A stretch of DNA of 64,000 bases from Sinorhizobium sp. 6-70 (GTDB taxonomy: Bacteria; Pseudomonadota; Alphaproteobacteria; Rhizobiales; Rhizobiaceae), in contig NZ_JASKLS010000005.1 of NCBI RefSeq assembly GCF_030124375.1, forward strand, positions 62,001 through 126,000, read 5' to 3'. A program made the translations under genes and the position numbers. Under the pieces are notes generated by a model. The model ran no database searches and was not told where the DNA came from. It was given only the letters and a program-made list of their open reading frames with translations. Positions 52,046 to 60,730 of this stretch are shown here, one piece after another. Each line of letters opens with the position of its first letter. The stretch's first letter is position 1.

Positions 52046-52423
52046 TCAGTTGGCGGGAGCAACGGCGCGACCGTTGAGCCTGGCCGCAATGCTATGGATC
52101 TGGGCCGTCACTTCGCTGAGTGCCGAGGCCAGTGCCTCCTCGTTCCTCGCCTGTTCGGACAGCGCAACGTCGTTGCCGCTCTTCAGGCTGCCCAGTTCGG
52201 TCTCCAGGCTCTTGAGCCGGCGATTGACCTCGCTCAACTCGTCCATGACCATGATGCCGGCCATCACCGTCAGCCGCAGATCGCCGATTTCTCCAAACTG
52301 CCCCTTGAGATGGCTCACATATTGATCGAATCTCGCCGCGAGGTCGCTCAGGTGGTCTTCCTGCCCTTCCTCGCAGGCCATCCGGTAAGCCTTGCCGTCG
52401 ATCGTCACCGTTACCTGAGCCAT
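52046..52423 (-). CDS. zapA: Cell division protein ZapA
   Basis: ZapA binds and cross-links FtsZ filaments at mid-cell. The 125-residue protein has the N-terminal head domain MAQVTVTIDGKAYRMACEEGQEDHLSDLAARFDQYVSHLK, then GDLRLTVMAGIMVMDELSEVNRRLKSLETELGSLK forming the dimer helix/coiled coil. Longer than the E. coli protein by about 15 residues at the C-terminus. It lies 10 bases downstream of the DUF4164 gene and directly upstream of the 6S RNA gene. Confidence 0.92.
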   Translation of the reverse strand: MAQVTVTIDGKAYRMACEEGQEDHLSDLAARFDQYVSHLKGQFGEIGDLRLTVMAGIMVMDELSEVNRRLKSLETELGSLKSGNDVALSEQARNEEALASALSEVTAQIHSIAARLNGRAVAPAN

Positions 52424-52433
52424 CGCGTAAACC

Positions 52434-52703
52434 TCAACGATCCAGCACCGCTCGAATGGTTTCCATCGCCGTCACCAGACGACGGGAAACTTCGCGGTTG
52501 ACCTCTTCCAGCCGGTTGGCCCGGAACTGGGACTGGTCGAGTTCCTGTGCCAGCCGCGACCGATCGGTATTGACCCGCCGCACCTCGCCTTCGAACTCGC
52601 TCAAATCCCGTTCCTTGTCGAAACGACCGTCGATCGCGCCCTCGAGCGACTGGACCGCGTTCCGTAGCTCCTCGATCGCCGCTTTGACCGTCTTTGCCGG
52701 CAT
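52434..52703 (-). CDS. DUF4164 coiled-coil protein
   Basis: An 89-residue all-helical protein of the alphaproteobacterial DUF4164 family, whose gene regularly precedes zapA. It starts MPAKTVKAAIEELRNAVQSLEGAID and continues as a coiled coil (EFEGEVRRVNTDRSRLAQELDQSQFRANRLEEVNREVSRRL). Function unknown; ZapB-like cooperation with ZapA in division is an attractive inference from its shape and position. I took the ATG at 52703, since upstream sequence is a repeat. Confidence 0.85.
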   Translation of the reverse strand: MPAKTVKAAIEELRNAVQSLEGAIDGRFDKERDLSEFEGEVRRVNTDRSRLAQELDQSQFRANRLEEVNREVSRRLVTAMETIRAVLDR

Positions 52704-52719
52704 GCTCCGATACCTCGCT

Positions 52720-52766
52720 AGAGCGGGATGAGGAAATGTGTGAAGCGGATTTCCGCCCCGCTCTAA
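52720..52766 (+). repeat. AGAGC-type repeat, GC-armed copy
   Basis: AGAGCGGG...CCCGCTCT arms around GGAAATGTGTGAAGCGGATTTCC, the shared core. The whole unit is a near-perfect hairpin lying 17 bases before the DUF4164 start codon. Confidence 0.7.
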
Positions 52767-52779
52767 ATCAATCTGCCAC

Positions 52780-52885
52780 TGCATGATTCCTTAAATCGAA
52801 ATCGATTTTAAGAACAAAATCATGCAGCATTTCAAAGTGCTACAGCGACCTTGGCGCGTCCCATTGGACGCGCGGCGCTGTAGAG
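52780..52885 (+). repeat. RIME-like repeat, copy 5
   Basis: Near-complete: CTGCATGATTCCTTAAATCG...AACAAAATCATGCAG, then CATTTCAAAGTGCTACAGCG, and CTTGGCGCGTCCCATTGGACGCGCGGCGCTGTAG. Same orientation as copies 3 and 4. Confidence 0.8.
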
Positions 52886-53125
52886 TCGTCTGCACGTTCC
52901 CCGAACGCGGCGCTCCGAAAGAGCCGAATCGCCAGACGCAGTCCGCTGCTTCGCCTCGGTTCTTTTTTAAACCCATTATATAAGCCTCAACAATGCCCCG
53001 TGCGGCAAAACGCCGTCGGAAGCTGTGGATCATTGCTCCCGAGCAATCGCACTCATACTGTATGCTGCCGCACAAGAACGATATCGAAAGCACGTCGCCA
53101 TTTGGCCGCGGAAGGCCCGTATTTA

Positions 53126-53153
53126 TTGACTCGCGTGGAGCACCTGCTATGTG
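53126..53153 (+). promoter_or_regulatory. tkt promoter candidate
   Basis: TTGACT (53126-53131), a 16-base spacer and TATGTG (53148-53153), giving a leader of about 65 bases before the tkt start. Confidence 0.4.
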
Positions 53154-53222
53154 TCTGCCGCTTCTCATACGGTCTTGGAGGATAGAGACCGTCCCTGACC
53201 ACCGAACCCAAACGGAACAGTC

Positions 53223-55205
53223 ATGATCTCTCGCGAAAAACACGATCGGATGGCAAATGCGATCCGCTTCCTTTCCATGGACGCCGTCGAGAAGGCAAAT
53301 TCAGGTCATCCAGGTCTCCCGATGGGCGCTGCCGATATCGCAACCGTCCTCTTCACGCGGTACCTGAGCTTCGACCCCAAGAATCCCGCGTGGCCCAACC
53401 GCGACCGTTTCGTGCTTTCGGCCGGTCACGGCTCGATGCTGCTCTACTCGCTGCTCTATCTCACGGGCTACGAAGACATCACCATCGACGAGATCAAGAA
53501 CTTCCGCCAGCTTGGCTCGCGCACGGCCGGCCACCCGGAATACGGCCATGCGGCCGGCATCGAGACCACCACCGGTCCGCTCGGCCAGGGTATCGCCAAT
53601 TCGGTCGGCATGGCGATCGCCGAGCGCAAGCTGCGTGACGAGTTCGGCAGCGACCTGATGGAGCACTACACCTACGTGCTCGCCGGCGACGGCTGCCTGA
53701 TGGAAGGCGTCAGCCAGGAAGCGATCGCGCTGGCCGGCCACCTCAAGCTCAACAAGCTGATCGTCTTCTGGGACGACAACAACATCTCGATCGACGGCCC
53801 GATCTCGATCGCGGATTCGACCGACCAGCACGCGCGCTTCCGCGCTTGCAACTGGAACACCATCGCGGTCGACGGCCACGATCCGGACGCGATCGCCGCC
53901 GCGATCGAACAGGCCCAGAAGTCCGACAAGCCGACGATGATCGCCTGCAAGACCGTCATTGGCTTCGGCGCCCCGAACAAGGCCGGTACGCACAAGGTCC
54001 ATGGTTCGCCGCTCGGCGCCGACGAAATCGCCGCCACCCGCAAGGCGCTTGGCTGGGAAGCCGAGGCCTTTACCGTTCCCTCGGACGTGCTCGATGCCTG
54101 GCGCCTCGCCGGCCTTCGCTCGACCAAGGCGCGCAAAGACTGGGAAGAGCGCCTCGAAAAGACCGAGACCGAGAAGAAGGCGCAGTTCATCCGGCGCTTC
54201 ACCGGCGAGCTCGAAGGCAGCCTTGCCTCCGCAATCAGCGCCTACAAGCAGAAACTCGCCGAAACCAAGCCATCGCCCGCGACCCGCAAGGCCTCCGAGG
54301 ACGCGCTCGAAGTCATCAACGGCGTTCTCGCCGAGACGATCGGGGGCTCTGCCGACCTCACCGGCTCGAACAACACCAAAACCAGCCAGACCCATTCGAT
54401 CACGCCGGACAACTTCTCCGGCCGCTACATCCACTATGGCGTGCGCGAGCACGGCATGGCGGCGGCGATGAACGGCATGGCGTTGCACGGCGGCCTGATC
54501 CCCTATTCCGGCGGCTTCCTGATCTTCTCGGATTATTGCCGTCCGTCGATCCGCCTCGCGGCACTGATGGGCATCCGCGTCATCCACGTGTTGACGCACG
54601 ATTCCATCGGTCTCGGTGAAGACGGGCCGACCCATCAGCCGGTGGAGCACATGGCTGCGCTGCGCGCCATTCCGAACCTGTTGATGTTCCGTCCCGCCGA
54701 CGCGACGGAAACGGCCGAATGCTGGCAGCTTGCGCTCGAAAGCCATAACCGCCCGTCCGGCATTGCGCTGACCCGCCAGAACCTGATGGCCGTGCGCACC
54801 GAATATGAGGAAGAAAACCTCTGCGCTCACGGGGCCTATGACCTGATCTCCGCAAGCGATGCGAAGGTGACGATCTTCGCCACCGGCTCGGAAGTCGAGA
54901 TCGCCGTCAAGGCCTGCCAGGCACTCACCGCCAAGGGTGTTTCGACGCGCGTCGTGTCGGTTCCCTGCTTCGAGCTCTTTGCCGAACAGAGCGAGGATTA
55001 CCAGCAGGCGATCATCGGCAATTCGCCGGTCAAGATCGCGGTTGAAGCCGGCATCCGCCAGGGCTGGGATCATTTCATCGGCACCGATGGCACGTTCATC
55101 GGCATGTCGAGCTTCGGCGCTTCCGGTCCCTACAAGGACCTCTACAAGCATTTCGGCATCACGCCGGAAGCGGTCGTAGCAGCCGCGGAAGCCAAACTGT
55201 CCTGA
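53223..55205 (+). CDS. tkt: Transketolase
   Basis: Transketolase moves two-carbon units between sugar phosphates in the pentose-phosphate pathway, using thiamine diphosphate. The 660-residue protein has the TPP-binding segment [33 protein letters not shown] (about 153-185), the second domain with [23 protein letters not shown] (catalytic Glu at about 405) and [17 protein letters not shown] (about 459), and the C-terminal domain from about 525. Complete. It heads tkt-gap-orf-pgk on one strand, 70 bases before gap, which together cover lower glycolysis and the pentose-phosphate branch. Confidence 0.97.
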   Translation: MISREKHDRMANAIRFLSMDAVEKANSGHPGLPMGAADIATVLFTRYLSFDPKNPAWPNRDRFVLSAGHGSMLLYSLLYLTGYEDITIDEIKNFRQLGSRTAGHPEYGHAAGIETTTGPLGQGIANSVGMAIAERKLRDEFGSDLMEHYTYVLAGDGCLMEGVSQEAIALAGHLKLNKLIVFWDDNNISIDGPISIADSTDQHARFRACNWNTIAVDGHDPDAIAAAIEQAQKSDKPTMIACKTVIGFGAPNKAGTHKVHGSPLGADEIAATRKALGWEAEAFTVPSDVLDAWRLAGLRSTKARKDWEERLEKTETEKKAQFIRRFTGELEGSLASAISAYKQKLAETKPSPATRKASEDALEVINGVLAETIGGSADLTGSNNTKTSQTHSITPDNFSGRYIHYGVREHGMAAAMNGMALHGGLIPYSGGFLIFSDYCRPSIRLAALMGIRVIHVLTHDSIGLGEDGPTHQPVEHMAALRAIPNLLMFRPADATETAECWQLALESHNRPSGIALTRQNLMAVRTEYEEENLCAHGAYDLISASDAKVTIFATGSEVEIAVKACQALTAKGVSTRVVSVPCFELFAEQSEDYQQAIIGNSPVKIAVEAGIRQGWDHFIGTDGTFIGMSSFGASGPYKDLYKHFGITPEAVVAAAEAKLS

Positions 55206-55275
55206 TCAAGCCGGAGGGCGCTTCCCAAGGCGCCCTCTATTCGTAAAACGCCATTCTGACAGGGAAGGACCCGAC

Positions 55276-56286
55276 ATGACAGTGAAAGTCGCCATCAACG
55301 GTTTTGGCCGCATCGGCCGCAACGTGCTCCGCGCGATCGTCGAATCCGGCCGCACAGACATCGAAGTCGTCGCCATCAACGACCTCGGCCCGGTCGAGAC
55401 GAACGCCCACCTGCTGCGTTTCGATTCCATCCACGGCCGCTTCCCGGCTGACGTGAAGGTCGACGGCGACACCATCATCATCAACAACGGCAAGCCGATC
55501 AAGGTAACCGCCATCCGCAACCCGGCGGAACTGCCGCACAAGGAACTCGGCGTCGATATCGCGATGGAGTGCACCGGCATCTTCACCGCGCGCGACAAGG
55601 CGGCTGCCCACCTCGAAGCCGGCGCCAAGCGCGTCATCGTCTCGGCCCCGGCTGATGGCGCTGATCTGACCGTCGTTTACGGCGTGAACCACGACAAGCT
55701 GACGAAGGACCACCTCGTCATCTCCAACGCATCCTGCACGACCAACTGCCTGGTGCCGGTTGCCAAGGTGCTGCACGACGCCATCGGCATCGATCACGGC
55801 ATGATGACGACGATCCACTCCTACACCAACGACCAGCCGTCGCTCGACCAGATGCACAAGGATCTCTACCGTGCCCGCGCCGCGGCTCTGTCGATGATTC
55901 CGACCTCGACGGGCGCTGCCAAGGCAGTCGGCCTCGTCCTGCCGGAGCTCAAGGGCAAGCTCGACGGTATCTCCGTGCGCGTGCCGACCCCGAACGTCTC
56001 GGTCGTCGACCTCAAGTTCGTCGCCAAGCGTGAGACGACCAAGGAAGAGGTCAACGCCGCCATCAAGGCTGCCGCCGACGGTCCGCTCAAGGGCGTTCTC
56101 GGCTATACGCTTCAGCCGAACGTCTCAGTCGACTTCAACCATGACCCGCATTCTTCGGTCTTCCACATGGACCAGACCAAGGTGATGGAAGGCAAGTTCG
56201 TGTCGATCCTCTCCTGGTACGACAATGAGTGGGGCTTCTCGAACCGTATGGCGGATACGGCGGTCGCCCTCGGCAAGCTCCTCTAA
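55276..56286 (+). CDS. gap: Glyceraldehyde-3-phosphate dehydrogenase
   Basis: GAPDH oxidises glyceraldehyde-3-phosphate with NAD+ and phosphate. The 336-residue length is standard. It has the dinucleotide motif [15 protein letters not shown] (about 7-21) and the catalytic Cys154 in SNASCTTNC. The aspartate-type specificity residue IND at about 34-35 suggests NAD preference. It starts 70 bases after tkt and ends 5 bases before the next gene, which supports co-transcription. Confidence 0.97.
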   Translation: MTVKVAINGFGRIGRNVLRAIVESGRTDIEVVAINDLGPVETNAHLLRFDSIHGRFPADVKVDGDTIIINNGKPIKVTAIRNPAELPHKELGVDIAMECTGIFTARDKAAAHLEAGAKRVIVSAPADGADLTVVYGVNHDKLTKDHLVISNASCTTNCLVPVAKVLHDAIGIDHGMMTTIHSYTNDQPSLDQMHKDLYRARAAALSMIPTSTGAAKAVGLVLPELKGKLDGISVRVPTPNVSVVDLKFVAKRETTKEEVNAAIKAAADGPLKGVLGYTLQPNVSVDFNHDPHSSVFHMDQTKVMEGKFVSILSWYDNEWGFSNRMADTAVALGKLL

Positions 56287-56291
56287 GACCG

Positions 56292-56867
56292 ATGTTTCGG
56301 GCCCTTTCCTCAACGACGGTGCGATGGCGCCCGCTCGAAGGGGAAGGGCTCGAACATCTGAGCCTCAGGGCTCTCGAAGCAACGGCCGGCGCGGCCATCC
56401 GCGCCGAAAGCGTTGTCATCGGCGAACGCGGCGGCCGCCCCTATGGCCTGCGTTACCGGATCGACTGCGACGCGCATTGGCAGGTGATGTCCTTCCTGAT
56501 CGATACGACAGACGGCAGGGCGCTGCATCTGCTCTCGGATCGCCAGGGACATTGGCGCGACCTCAACGGCGTCGCCCTTCCTGAATTCGACGGCTGCATC
56601 GACATCGATCTCGCCGGCACACCCTTCACCAACACGCTCCCGATCCGCAGGCTGAAGCTCAGCCGCAAGGCGGGCACGGCAAAGCTCAAAATGCTTTACG
56701 TGCCGTTCGACACCTTCGAACCCGTGATCGACGGCCAGCACTATACCTGCCTCGAAGACGGCAGGCTCTATCGTTACGAGGCCGAGGACCGGAGCTTCGC
56801 TGCCGACCTTCCCGTCGACGAGGACGGGCTTGTCACCGACTATCCCACTCTTTTCCGTAGACTTTGA
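56292..56867 (+). CDS. Putative glycolipid-binding protein (DUF1089/PF06475 family)
   Basis: A 191-residue protein that I place in the putative glycolipid-binding family, typified by [15 protein letters not shown] at the start, [59 protein letters not shown] and [23 protein letters not shown]. It would be a soluble cytoplasmic beta-rich domain; no signal peptide, no catalytic motif. It begins 5 bases after gap and ends 13 bases before pgk, so it is a full member of the sugar-metabolism operon. Its role is unknown. Confidence 0.85.
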   Translation: MFRALSSTTVRWRPLEGEGLEHLSLRALEATAGAAIRAESVVIGERGGRPYGLRYRIDCDAHWQVMSFLIDTTDGRALHLLSDRQGHWRDLNGVALPEFDGCIDIDLAGTPFTNTLPIRRLKLSRKAGTAKLKMLYVPFDTFEPVIDGQHYTCLEDGRLYRYEAEDRSFAADLPVDEDGLVTDYPTLFRRL

Positions 56868-56880
56868 CCGGAGACATCTG

Positions 56881-58080
56881 ATGACTTTCAAGACCCTCGA
56901 CGACCTGACCGACATTGCCGGCAAGCGCGTGCTCGTGCGTGTCGATCTCAACGTGCCGGTCAAGGATGGCCAAGTCACTGATACGACCCGCATCGAGCGC
57001 GTTGCCCCGACGATCCGCGAGCTTTCCGAAAAGGGCGCCAAGGTCATCCTGCTTGCCCATTTCGGCCGTCCGAAAGGTGAGCCGGTCGCCGACATGTCGC
57101 TGAAAGCAATCGCGCCCGCCGTCGAGGAAATTCTCGACCAGCGCGTTCACTTCGCCGCCGATTGCATCGGCGACAAGGCTGCCAATGCCATTGCCGAGAT
57201 GAACGACGGCGATGTGCTCCTGCTTGAAAACACCCGCTTCCACAAGGGCGAGGAAAAGAACGATCCGGCTTTCGTTACGGCACTGGCCGCCAACGGCGAC
57301 ATCTACGTCAATGACGCCTTCTCCGCCGCCCATCGCGCCCACGCCTCGACCGAGGGGCTGGCGCACCACGTCCCGGCCTATGCAGGCCGCACCATGCAGG
57401 CCGAGCTCGAAGCGCTCGAAAAGGGCCTCGGCAATCCGAAGCGCCCGGTCGTCGCCATCGTCGGCGGCGCCAAGGTTTCGACCAAGATCGACCTCCTGCA
57501 AAACCTGGTGAAGAAAGTCGACGCCCTCGTCATCGGCGGCGGCATGGCCAATACCTTCCTTGCCGCACAGGGCATCGACGTCGGCAAGTCGCTCTGCGAA
57601 CATGACCTTGCGGACACGGCAAAGTCGATCGTTGCCGCCGCCTCTGCGGCCGGCTGCGCCATCGTGCTGCCCGAAGACGGCGTCGTCGCCCGCGAGTTCA
57701 AGGCCGGCGCTGACAACGAAGTCGTCGACATCAAGGCAATCCCGGCCGACGCCATGGTGCTCGATGTCGGCCCGAAATCTGTTACCGCGATCAACGACTG
57801 GATTTCTCGTGCAACGACGCTGGTGTGGAACGGTCCGCTCGGCGCCTTTGAAATCGCGCCCTTCGACAAAGCGACCGTCGCTGCCGCCAAGCATGCGGCG
57901 GCCCGCACGCGGGCCGGCTCGCTCGTCTCAGTCGCCGGCGGCGGTGACACGGTCGCAGCCCTCAACCACGCCGAAGTCGCGGACGATTTCACCTATGTTT
58001 CGACGGCCGGCGGCGCCTTCCTTGAATGGATGGAAGGCAAGCCGCTGCCGGGCGTCGACATCCTCAAGCAGCAGAAGTGA
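56881..58080 (+). CDS. pgk: Phosphoglycerate kinase
   Basis: PGK transfers phosphate between 1,3-bisphosphoglycerate and ADP. The 399-residue protein has the N-terminal substrate domain ([38 protein letters not shown]), the hinge region, and the C-terminal nucleotide domain ([36 protein letters not shown]). The start at 56881 is preceded by CCGGAGAC. It is the fourth gene of the tkt operon and is followed by a perfect hairpin. Confidence 0.97.
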   Translation: MTFKTLDDLTDIAGKRVLVRVDLNVPVKDGQVTDTTRIERVAPTIRELSEKGAKVILLAHFGRPKGEPVADMSLKAIAPAVEEILDQRVHFAADCIGDKAANAIAEMNDGDVLLLENTRFHKGEEKNDPAFVTALAANGDIYVNDAFSAAHRAHASTEGLAHHVPAYAGRTMQAELEALEKGLGNPKRPVVAIVGGAKVSTKIDLLQNLVKKVDALVIGGGMANTFLAAQGIDVGKSLCEHDLADTAKSIVAAASAAGCAIVLPEDGVVAREFKAGADNEVVDIKAIPADAMVLDVGPKSVTAINDWISRATTLVWNGPLGAFEIAPFDKATVAAAKHAAARTRAGSLVSVAGGGDTVAALNHAEVADDFTYVSTAGGAFLEWMEGKPLPGVDILKQQK

Positions 58081-58086
58081 AGCAAA

Positions 58087-58123
58087 CCTCCGACCCGGGC
58101 AACACATGCGCCCGGGTCGGAGG
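58087..58123. repeat. Perfect 14-base hairpin after pgk
   Basis: CCTCCGACCCGGGC and GCCCGGGTCGGAGG, loop of 9. There is no T-tract after it on either strand (GCAAAAATAATT on plus), so it is not a canonical terminator; it may protect the operon's 3' end or act with a factor. It is 6 bases past the pgk stop. Confidence 0.6.
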
Positions 58124-58146
58124 CGCAAAAATAATTATGATATTTC

Positions 58147-58173
58147 AAACGATTAAAATAATTTAAATCGTTT
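58147..58173. promoter_or_regulatory. AT-rich palindrome upstream of fbaB
   Basis: AAACGATT-N11-AATCGTTT in a locally very AT-rich patch (58130-58175), 151 bases before the aldolase start. Such a symmetric site before a metabolic gene is a candidate regulator-binding sequence; the regulator is not known to me. Confidence 0.4.
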
Positions 58174-58323
58174 TAGTCGATTTTCGCGCCATTTTCCCGG
58201 ACAATTTCTTCTGTTATCGCGCCATTATTCGGAACGCGGCGGACGCATCTGCGCCTCAGACCGAACTTGTTTTCATTCGTCGCCCGCTCCGTTGGTGATC
58301 GGCGCTGTCTAAGGAGAAAAAAC

Positions 58324-59349
58324 ATGAGCGAAAGACTGGAAGATATTGCGGTTGCCATGGTCGCCAACGGCCGGGGCCTACTCGCCGCCGACGAGTCGAC
58401 CGCAACAATCAAGAAGCGCTTCGACAGCATTGGACTGGAATCCACCGAGACCTCGCGCCGCGATTATCGCGAGATGCTGCTGCGGTCCGACGAAGCGATG
58501 CGCAACTACATTTCCGGCGTCATCCTCTACGAGGAAACCCTGTTCCAGAAGGCGGCCGACGGCACGCCGCTCGTCGAGGTCATCCGGCAGGCCGGTTCCA
58601 TCCCCGGCATCAAGGTCGACACCGGCGCAAAGCCGATGCCTTACTTCGCCAAGGAGACGATCACCGAAGGCCTCGATGGTCTCGCGGCGCGGCTTGCGAA
58701 GTACTATGACGCCGGCGCCCGCTTTGCCAAATGGCGCGGCGTCATCGCCATCTCCGACGCCCTGCCGACCTGGGGTGCGGTCAAGGCCAACGCCCATGCA
58801 CTGGCGCGTTACGCCGCGCTCTGCCAGGAGGCGAAGATCGTGCCGATCGTCGAGCCCGAAGTGCTGATGGACGGCGCACCCGGCGACCATTCGATCGAGC
58901 GCTCGGAAGAAGTGACCGAATGGGTGCTGCGCACCGTCTTCGAGGAACTCGGCGATGCACGCGTCAAGCTCGAAGGCATGATCCTGAAGCCGAGCATGAT
59001 CATCGACGGCAAGAAGGCGCGCAAGGCGCCCGTCAGCGAGGTCGCCGAGCGTACGGTCAAGGTGCTGAAACGCACCGTGCCCTCCGCCGTTCCCGGCATC
59101 GCCTTCCTCTCCGGCGGCCAGTCGACGGAAGAAGCCACCGCGCATCTGTCCGCCATCAACACGACACACGACCTGCCCTGGAAGCTGACCTTCTCCTATG
59201 GCCGCGCTTTGCAGCAGGAGGCGCTCAACGCCTGGAACGGCAAGGCGGAAAACGTCGCCGCCGGCCAGCGCGCCTTCACGCATCGGGCGAAGATGTGCAG
59301 CCTCGCGGCCAAGGGCAGTTGGAAAAAGGACCTCGAAAAGGCCGCTTGA
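58324..59349 (+). CDS. fbaB: Class I fructose-bisphosphate aldolase
   Basis: The enzyme cleaves fructose-1,6-bisphosphate to triose phosphates through a Schiff base, without metal. The 341-residue protein is of the eukaryote-like class I type: GRGLLAADESTATIKKRF, GVIPGIKVDTG-like segment SIPGIKVDTGAKPM, the catalytic lysine in KLEGMILKPSM (K222), and GIAFLSGGQSTEEATAHL. AAGGAGAA lies 5 bases before the ATG. It is separately promoted from pgk, with a palindrome in between, and ends at a terminator. Confidence 0.95.
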   Translation: MSERLEDIAVAMVANGRGLLAADESTATIKKRFDSIGLESTETSRRDYREMLLRSDEAMRNYISGVILYEETLFQKAADGTPLVEVIRQAGSIPGIKVDTGAKPMPYFAKETITEGLDGLAARLAKYYDAGARFAKWRGVIAISDALPTWGAVKANAHALARYAALCQEAKIVPIVEPEVLMDGAPGDHSIERSEEVTEWVLRTVFEELGDARVKLEGMILKPSMIIDGKKARKAPVSEVAERTVKVLKRTVPSAVPGIAFLSGGQSTEEATAHLSAINTTHDLPWKLTFSYGRALQQEALNAWNGKAENVAAGQRAFTHRAKMCSLAAKGSWKKDLEKAA

Positions 59350-59360
59350 GCGGCGTCATC

Positions 59361-59391
59361 GGACCGAAAACCGGGAGCGGTTTTCGGGTAA
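59361..59391. repeat. GACCGAAAACC-type palindromic element
   Basis: GACCGAAAACC-ggga-GCGGTTTTCGG, with outer CATCGG/CCCGATG, then GCGCAACCAAAAGAGCATTA. It looks like a further short rhizobial intergenic repeat, distinct from the two main families here. Single copy in the window. Confidence 0.4.
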
Positions 59392-59433
59392 ACCCGATGC
59401 GCAACCAAAAGAGCATTAGAGGGGAGAGAGGAG

Positions 59434-59467
59434 AAAGCCCGGCGGCAGCGATGTCGCCGGGCTTTTG
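59434..59467 (+). terminator. Terminator of fbaB
   Basis: AAGCCCGGCG (59435-59444) pairs with CGCCGGGCTT (59455-59464) and TTGCG follows. Confidence 0.7.
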
Positions 59468-59583
59468 CGTCGAACGGAGCCCTGGGCCCGCGGCTTTCAG
59501 GCGATTGTCAGGGGGACAAGTTCGCTGTTTAAGACGACCAGACAAGGCTCTAAATCCGTAGTCCGATCGATCAGGAGCCTTCG

Positions 59584-60501
59584 ATGACCAAAGTTTCCTT
59601 CGTCACCGTCGATGTTTTTACCTCCGAACGCTTTGCCGGGAACCAGCTTGCCGTGATCCCGGACGCACGCGGACTGACGGACCGCCAGATGCAGGCGATC
59701 GCCACGGAATTCGGCTATTCGGAGGTCACGTTTGTGCTTCCGCCGGGTGATCCCGCAAACACTGCCCGCGTGCGCATCTTCACGCCGACGACCGAAGTAC
59801 CCTTCGCCGGACATCCGAATGTCGGCACCGCCTTTGTGCTCGGTCGGCAATCGGAAGTTTTCGGCAGGGTGCCGGGCGACCACCTGCGTTTCGAGGAGAA
59901 GGCGGGATTGGTGGAGGTTGCTCTCTTGCGCCAAGACAGCGTTGTTACCGGCGCGAGCATCGTCGCGCCGCAGCAGCTTGTCGTCGGCCCCGCGATTGAC
60001 GCAGCGACCATCGCCGCCTGTGCCTCACTCCCCGTGGCAAGCATGAGCGACCGCTGCCACGCGCCGGTGCGGATCTCTGTCGGCCTTCCCTTCGCCGTCG
60101 CCGAAGTCCGGGATGTGGAAACGCTCGCGACAGCGCGTCCGAACGTCAGCGCCTTTGATGAGGCGAATGACCGTTATCCACTTGCCGAAGACAGCTTCAG
60201 CCTGTTCCTCTACTCCCGCGGACAGGACCAACCGTGGCAAATAAGAGCGCGTATGTTCGCGCCGCTCGACAATGTCATCGAGGATCCGGCAACCGGCAGC
60301 GCGTCTGCCGCACTCGGCGCCTATCTCGTCTCGCTTCTTCCCGACGCCGACGCGGAAATCAAACTCACGATCGAGCAAGGCGTCGAGATGGGTCGGCGCA
60401 GCTTGATCGCGGTTACCGTTAGCAAGCAGGGCGGCGCAGTCGGTAAGGTCAGCATCTCGGGTGATTGCGTTACGGCGATGCACGGATCAATCGAACTATG
60501 A
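59584..60501 (+). CDS. PhzF-family isomerase/epimerase
   Basis: A 305-residue protein of the PhzF/DapF fold. Its N-terminal half has VDVFTSERFAGNQLAVIPDA, the catalytic glutamate in ATEFGYSEVTFV (E47) and RIFTPTTEVPFAGHPNVGTA, and the second half repeats the fold with the DPATGSASAALGAYL signature (VIEDPATGSAS). Members isomerise phenazine precursors or unrelated small molecules; there are no phenazine genes nearby, so the substrate is unknown. Alone on its strand. Confidence 0.9.
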   Translation: MTKVSFVTVDVFTSERFAGNQLAVIPDARGLTDRQMQAIATEFGYSEVTFVLPPGDPANTARVRIFTPTTEVPFAGHPNVGTAFVLGRQSEVFGRVPGDHLRFEEKAGLVEVALLRQDSVVTGASIVAPQQLVVGPAIDAATIAACASLPVASMSDRCHAPVRISVGLPFAVAEVRDVETLATARPNVSAFDEANDRYPLAEDSFSLFLYSRGQDQPWQIRARMFAPLDNVIEDPATGSASAALGAYLVSLLPDADAEIKLTIEQGVEMGRRSLIAVTVSKQGGAVGKVSISGDCVTAMHGSIEL

Positions 60502-60536
60502 CATTCTGCCGGGACGCGCTACTGCATGCTTTCCCT

Positions 60537-60638
60537 AGAGCAATTCCAGGACAAGTGTGTAACGGTTTTCCGTCCGGAATTGCGTAGTTTCAACGAGTTA
60601 GATCATTTCACTGTTTCAATGAAACAATGAAATGATCT
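60537..60638 (+). repeat. AGAGC-type structured repeat, full copy
   Basis: Nearly identical to 41104-41205: AGAGCAATTCCAGGACAAG, core GTGTGTAACGGTTTTCCG, TCCGGAATTGC, TAGTTTCAACGAG, then the AGATCATTTCA...TGAAATGATCT palindrome. It lies 36 bases after the PhzF-family stop. Confidence 0.8.
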
Positions 60639-60644
60639 AAATCG

Positions 60645-60729
60645 CAGCCGATTCAAGCATAAATACGTGCAGCAATTCAAAGTGCTATGGCGGCCTTTGT
60701 GCGCCTGAAGGAACGCACGGCGCTGCAGG
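60645..60729 (+). repeat. RIME-like repeat, degenerate copy 6
   Basis: The joint GCAGCAATTCAAAGTGCTA and the GGCCTTTGTGCGC...GCGCTGCAGG half survive; the first palindrome is broken (GATTCAAGCATAAATACG). It adjoins the AGAGC-type repeat and ends next to the cyclase stop codon (60731). Confidence 0.6.
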
Positions 60730-60730
60730 C

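Larger units (their letters stand above)
52704..53222. other. Divergent intergenic region DUF4164-zapA / tkt
   Basis: 519 bases. It contains an AGAGC-type repeat (52720-52766), RIME-like copy 5 (52780-52885), and the tkt promoter side. A 77-codon frame at 52993-53226 has no ribosome-binding site or familiar sequence, and I do not call it a gene. Confidence 0.5.

Noticed and set aside
52993-53226. 77-codon frame before tkt
   Set aside because: No ribosome-binding site; it overlaps the tkt promoter candidate and start codon, and its composition is not protein-like.
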